A stretch of DNA of 18,006 nucleotides from Pseudomonadota bacterium (GTDB lineage Bacteria; Desulfobacterota; Anaeroferrophillalia; Anaeroferrophillales; Tharpellaceae), in contig WFRT01000135.1 of the NCBI GenBank assembly GCA_015486445.1, forward strand, positions 1 to 18,006, read 5' to 3'. Positions 15,335-18,006 of the stretch are shown in pieces. The translations under genes were made by a program, and so were the position numbers. The notes below the pieces were generated by a model. That model saw only the letters and a program-made list of their open reading frames with translations, had not been told where the DNA came from and searched no databases. Each line of letters starts with the position of its first letter. Position 1 is the first letter of the stretch.

Positions 15335-15352
15335 TGAATAGTCGCTCATTCA
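15335..15352. promoter_or_regulatory. Candidate TetR-type operator (fatty-acid regulator-like)
   Basis: TGAATAGTCGCTCATTCA is an 18-bp imperfect palindrome. One half (TCATTCA) equals the half-site of the Bacillus FadR-type consensus TGAATGANTANTCATTCA, and the other half matches 5 of 7. It starts about 10 bases downstream of the predicted minus-strand -10 element, where a bound repressor would block transcription start. The assignment to a fatty-acid regulator is inference; no regulator gene is in the window. Confidence 0.5.
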
Positions 15353-15362
15353 ATAACGGGGC

Positions 15363-15391
15363 TTGTTAACATATTCACTATGCTTTGTCAA
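15363..15391 (-). promoter_or_regulatory. Candidate sigma-70 type promoter for the minus-strand operon
   Basis: On the minus strand TTGACA (15386-15391) is followed after 17 bases by TAACAA (15363-15368). The -35 box is perfect and the -10 weak (3 of 6). The start of transcription would fall near 15356, leaving a leader of about 350 nt before the EMO-like ATG. An 8-bp palindrome TGTATACA (15400-15407) lies just upstream of the -35. Confidence 0.45.
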
Positions 15392-15560
15392 GGACCTTTT
15401 GTATACATTAGCTGGAGGCCCGTCAAAGGGTCCACCGGCGACCCGACATGGAGTTTGACAGCAAGAAAAAAGCCAGCCGGTCGGGGAAAAAGCAAACCCG
15501 TTTCCCAAAGCTTCGGCCGACACCCGCCAAAGCAAGCGCGTGCAACCCTCAACCGGGTTT

Positions 15561-15589
15561 TTGACAGTTCTTTTTACAATTGATAAAAG
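15561..15589 (+). promoter_or_regulatory. Candidate distal promoter for acetoacetyl-CoA synthetase
   Basis: TTGACA (15561-15566), a 17-base spacer, then TAAAAG (15584-15589). The -35 is perfect and the -10 matches 4 of 6. It would give a leader of about 300 nt. Another TTGACA-based candidate lies 100 bp downstream. Confidence 0.4.
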
Positions 15590-15660
15590 CCCTGAAACAG
15601 CGGTTAAATTTCCCCGCCTGTGATTAAAAAAACACTTCCCGCCGCGCTTTGTGATTGCGG

Positions 15661-15689
15661 TTGACAATCCCCCGCTAATCGGTTAAGAA
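15661..15689 (+). promoter_or_regulatory. Candidate proximal promoter for acetoacetyl-CoA synthetase
   Basis: TTGACA (15661-15666), a 17-base spacer, then TAAGAA (15684-15689). The -35 is perfect and the -10 weak. Transcription would start near 15696, just before a 16-bp palindrome, which makes this the likelier regulated promoter. Confidence 0.35.
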
Positions 15690-15704
15690 ACAGCCCCGTG
15701 AGCC

Positions 15705-15720
15705 CAGTTAACGTTAAGTG
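15705..15720. promoter_or_regulatory. Palindromic operator candidate upstream of acetoacetyl-CoA synthetase
   Basis: CAGTTAACGTTAAGTG is symmetric except at one base pair, with a perfect 10-bp core TTAACGTTAA. It lies about 10-25 bases after the predicted start site of the proximal plus-strand promoter. The binding protein is unknown. Confidence 0.4.
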
Positions 15721-15861
15721 TTGATCCAAAAGCACCGGGGCGGTGGGGAAACCACTCAGCCGGAAAACCTGAAGCGGCGTAACCGGTGAAAAGATTCCGG
15801 GCTGCACCGCGAAAGAGATCGACCACCGGGCCGGCCTGCCGGCAAAGCCCGGAAATCGCAC

Positions 15862-15885
15862 CCGGGAATAAGGCCGGGAATAAGG
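15862..15885. repeat. Perfect 12-bp tandem duplication before the ribosome site
   Basis: CCGGGAATAAGG occurs twice in tandem, and the second copy runs directly into the GGGAGGAG ribosome-binding site of the downstream gene. It looks like a recent slippage duplication. Confidence 0.8.
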
Positions 15886-15894
15886 GAGGAGACA

Positions 15895-17850
<1,956 letters not shown>

Positions 17851-17922
17851 TGGTTTGTAACTATTCAGCCAAATCCGGGGTCGGGCGCGGCTTTTCTTCG
17901 CTAAGCGTTAAGATTTCTGTTT

Positions 17923-18006
17923 TTCCTCGCGCTCGCTTCGCCCGCATTGCAAAACTCGCTTACGCTCAGACAGTTGCAATGCTTATGGGCTCCCGCTCGC
18001 TGGGAA
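17923..18006. repeat. Imperfect inverted repeat at the window end
   Basis: The core arms GCATTGCAA (17944-17952) and TTGCAATGC (17974-17982) are perfect and enclose 21 bases. Outer partial arms GCCC (17940-17943) with GGGC (17987-17990), and TTCC with GGAA at the last bases, extend the structure. CTCGCT recurs three times within it. It could be an interspersed repeat at which an assembly stopped, or a transcription-ending structure after the synthetase gene. Confidence 0.55.

Larger units (their letters stand above)
15008..15894. other. Divergent intergenic regulatory region without a supported gene
   Basis: This stretch separates the two transcription units. It contains the promoter and operator candidates listed separately, an AT-rich block (about 15161-15195, with a 7-A run at 15188-15194), and a G-poor segment (about 15268-15311) that would be U/G-rich in the minus-strand transcript. 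A GC-rich inverted repeat (GCCGGCCTGCCGGC, around 15830-15843) lies near the synthetase start. Short open frames on both strands lack ribosome sites and recognisable protein character. Confidence 0.6.

Noticed and set aside
15350..15667. Small minus-strand frame of 105 codons in the intergenic region
   Set aside because: No good ribosome site, no recognisable protein character, and it overlaps the promoter elements of both units.
17851..17922. Possible rho-independent terminator directly after the synthetase
   Set aside because: Short CGCT/AGCG pairing leaves a one-base loop and no stable stem; the T-rich run follows only later.

Overview
The window looks like a chromosomal fragment from a GC-rich anaerobic bacterium that degrades short fatty acids through acyl-CoA intermediates. 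A syntrophic or respiratory member of the former Deltaproteobacteria (Desulfobacterota and relatives) fits best. The reasons are an ETF:menaquinone-oxidoreductase-type Fe-S protein, two multihaem c-type cytochromes and an Fe-S/NrfD/molybdopterin-family membrane complex, all next to beta-oxidation genes. This placement is inferred from gene content; no rRNA or taxonomic marker is present.

Layout. Positions 15007 down to 1 (minus strand) hold twelve closely packed genes in transcription order: EMO-like membrane Fe-S oxidoreductase, heptahaem cytochrome c, four-cluster ferredoxin (PsrB/QrcC type), NrfD-type quinone-binding membrane protein, Tat-exported molybdopterin-family subunit, membrane-anchored hexahaem cytochrome c, CaiB/BaiF CoA transferase or racemase, two thiolases, 3-hydroxyacyl-CoA dehydrogenase, acyl-CoA dehydrogenase, etfB and etfA. 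Gaps run from an overlap of 13 nt to 93 nt, so a single transcript of about 15 kb is plausible. Positions 15008-15894 are a divergent intergenic region with candidate promoters on both strands, palindromic operator candidates and a long leader. Positions 15895-17850 (plus strand) encode acetoacetyl-CoA synthetase. The last ~85 bases form an imperfect inverted repeat.

How it works together (inference). Acyl-CoA dehydrogenase passes electrons to EtfAB. The EMO-like protein would re-oxidise ETF and reduce menaquinone. The NrfD/Fe-S/molybdopterin-family complex and its two cytochromes (13 haem-binding motifs in total) would then move quinol electrons to periplasmic carriers. Hydroxyacyl-CoA dehydrogenase and the thiolases finish the carbon route to acetyl-CoA, and the divergent synthetase feeds in acetoacetate. 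No enoyl-CoA hydratase, no fatty-acyl-CoA ligase and no regulator gene lies in the window.

The strongest anomaly is at the left edge. The N-terminal half of etfA reads on the minus strand, but the first ~105 bases read on the plus strand as the linker and start of the EtfA C-terminal domain. This is the signature of a small inversion or a chimeric contig end.
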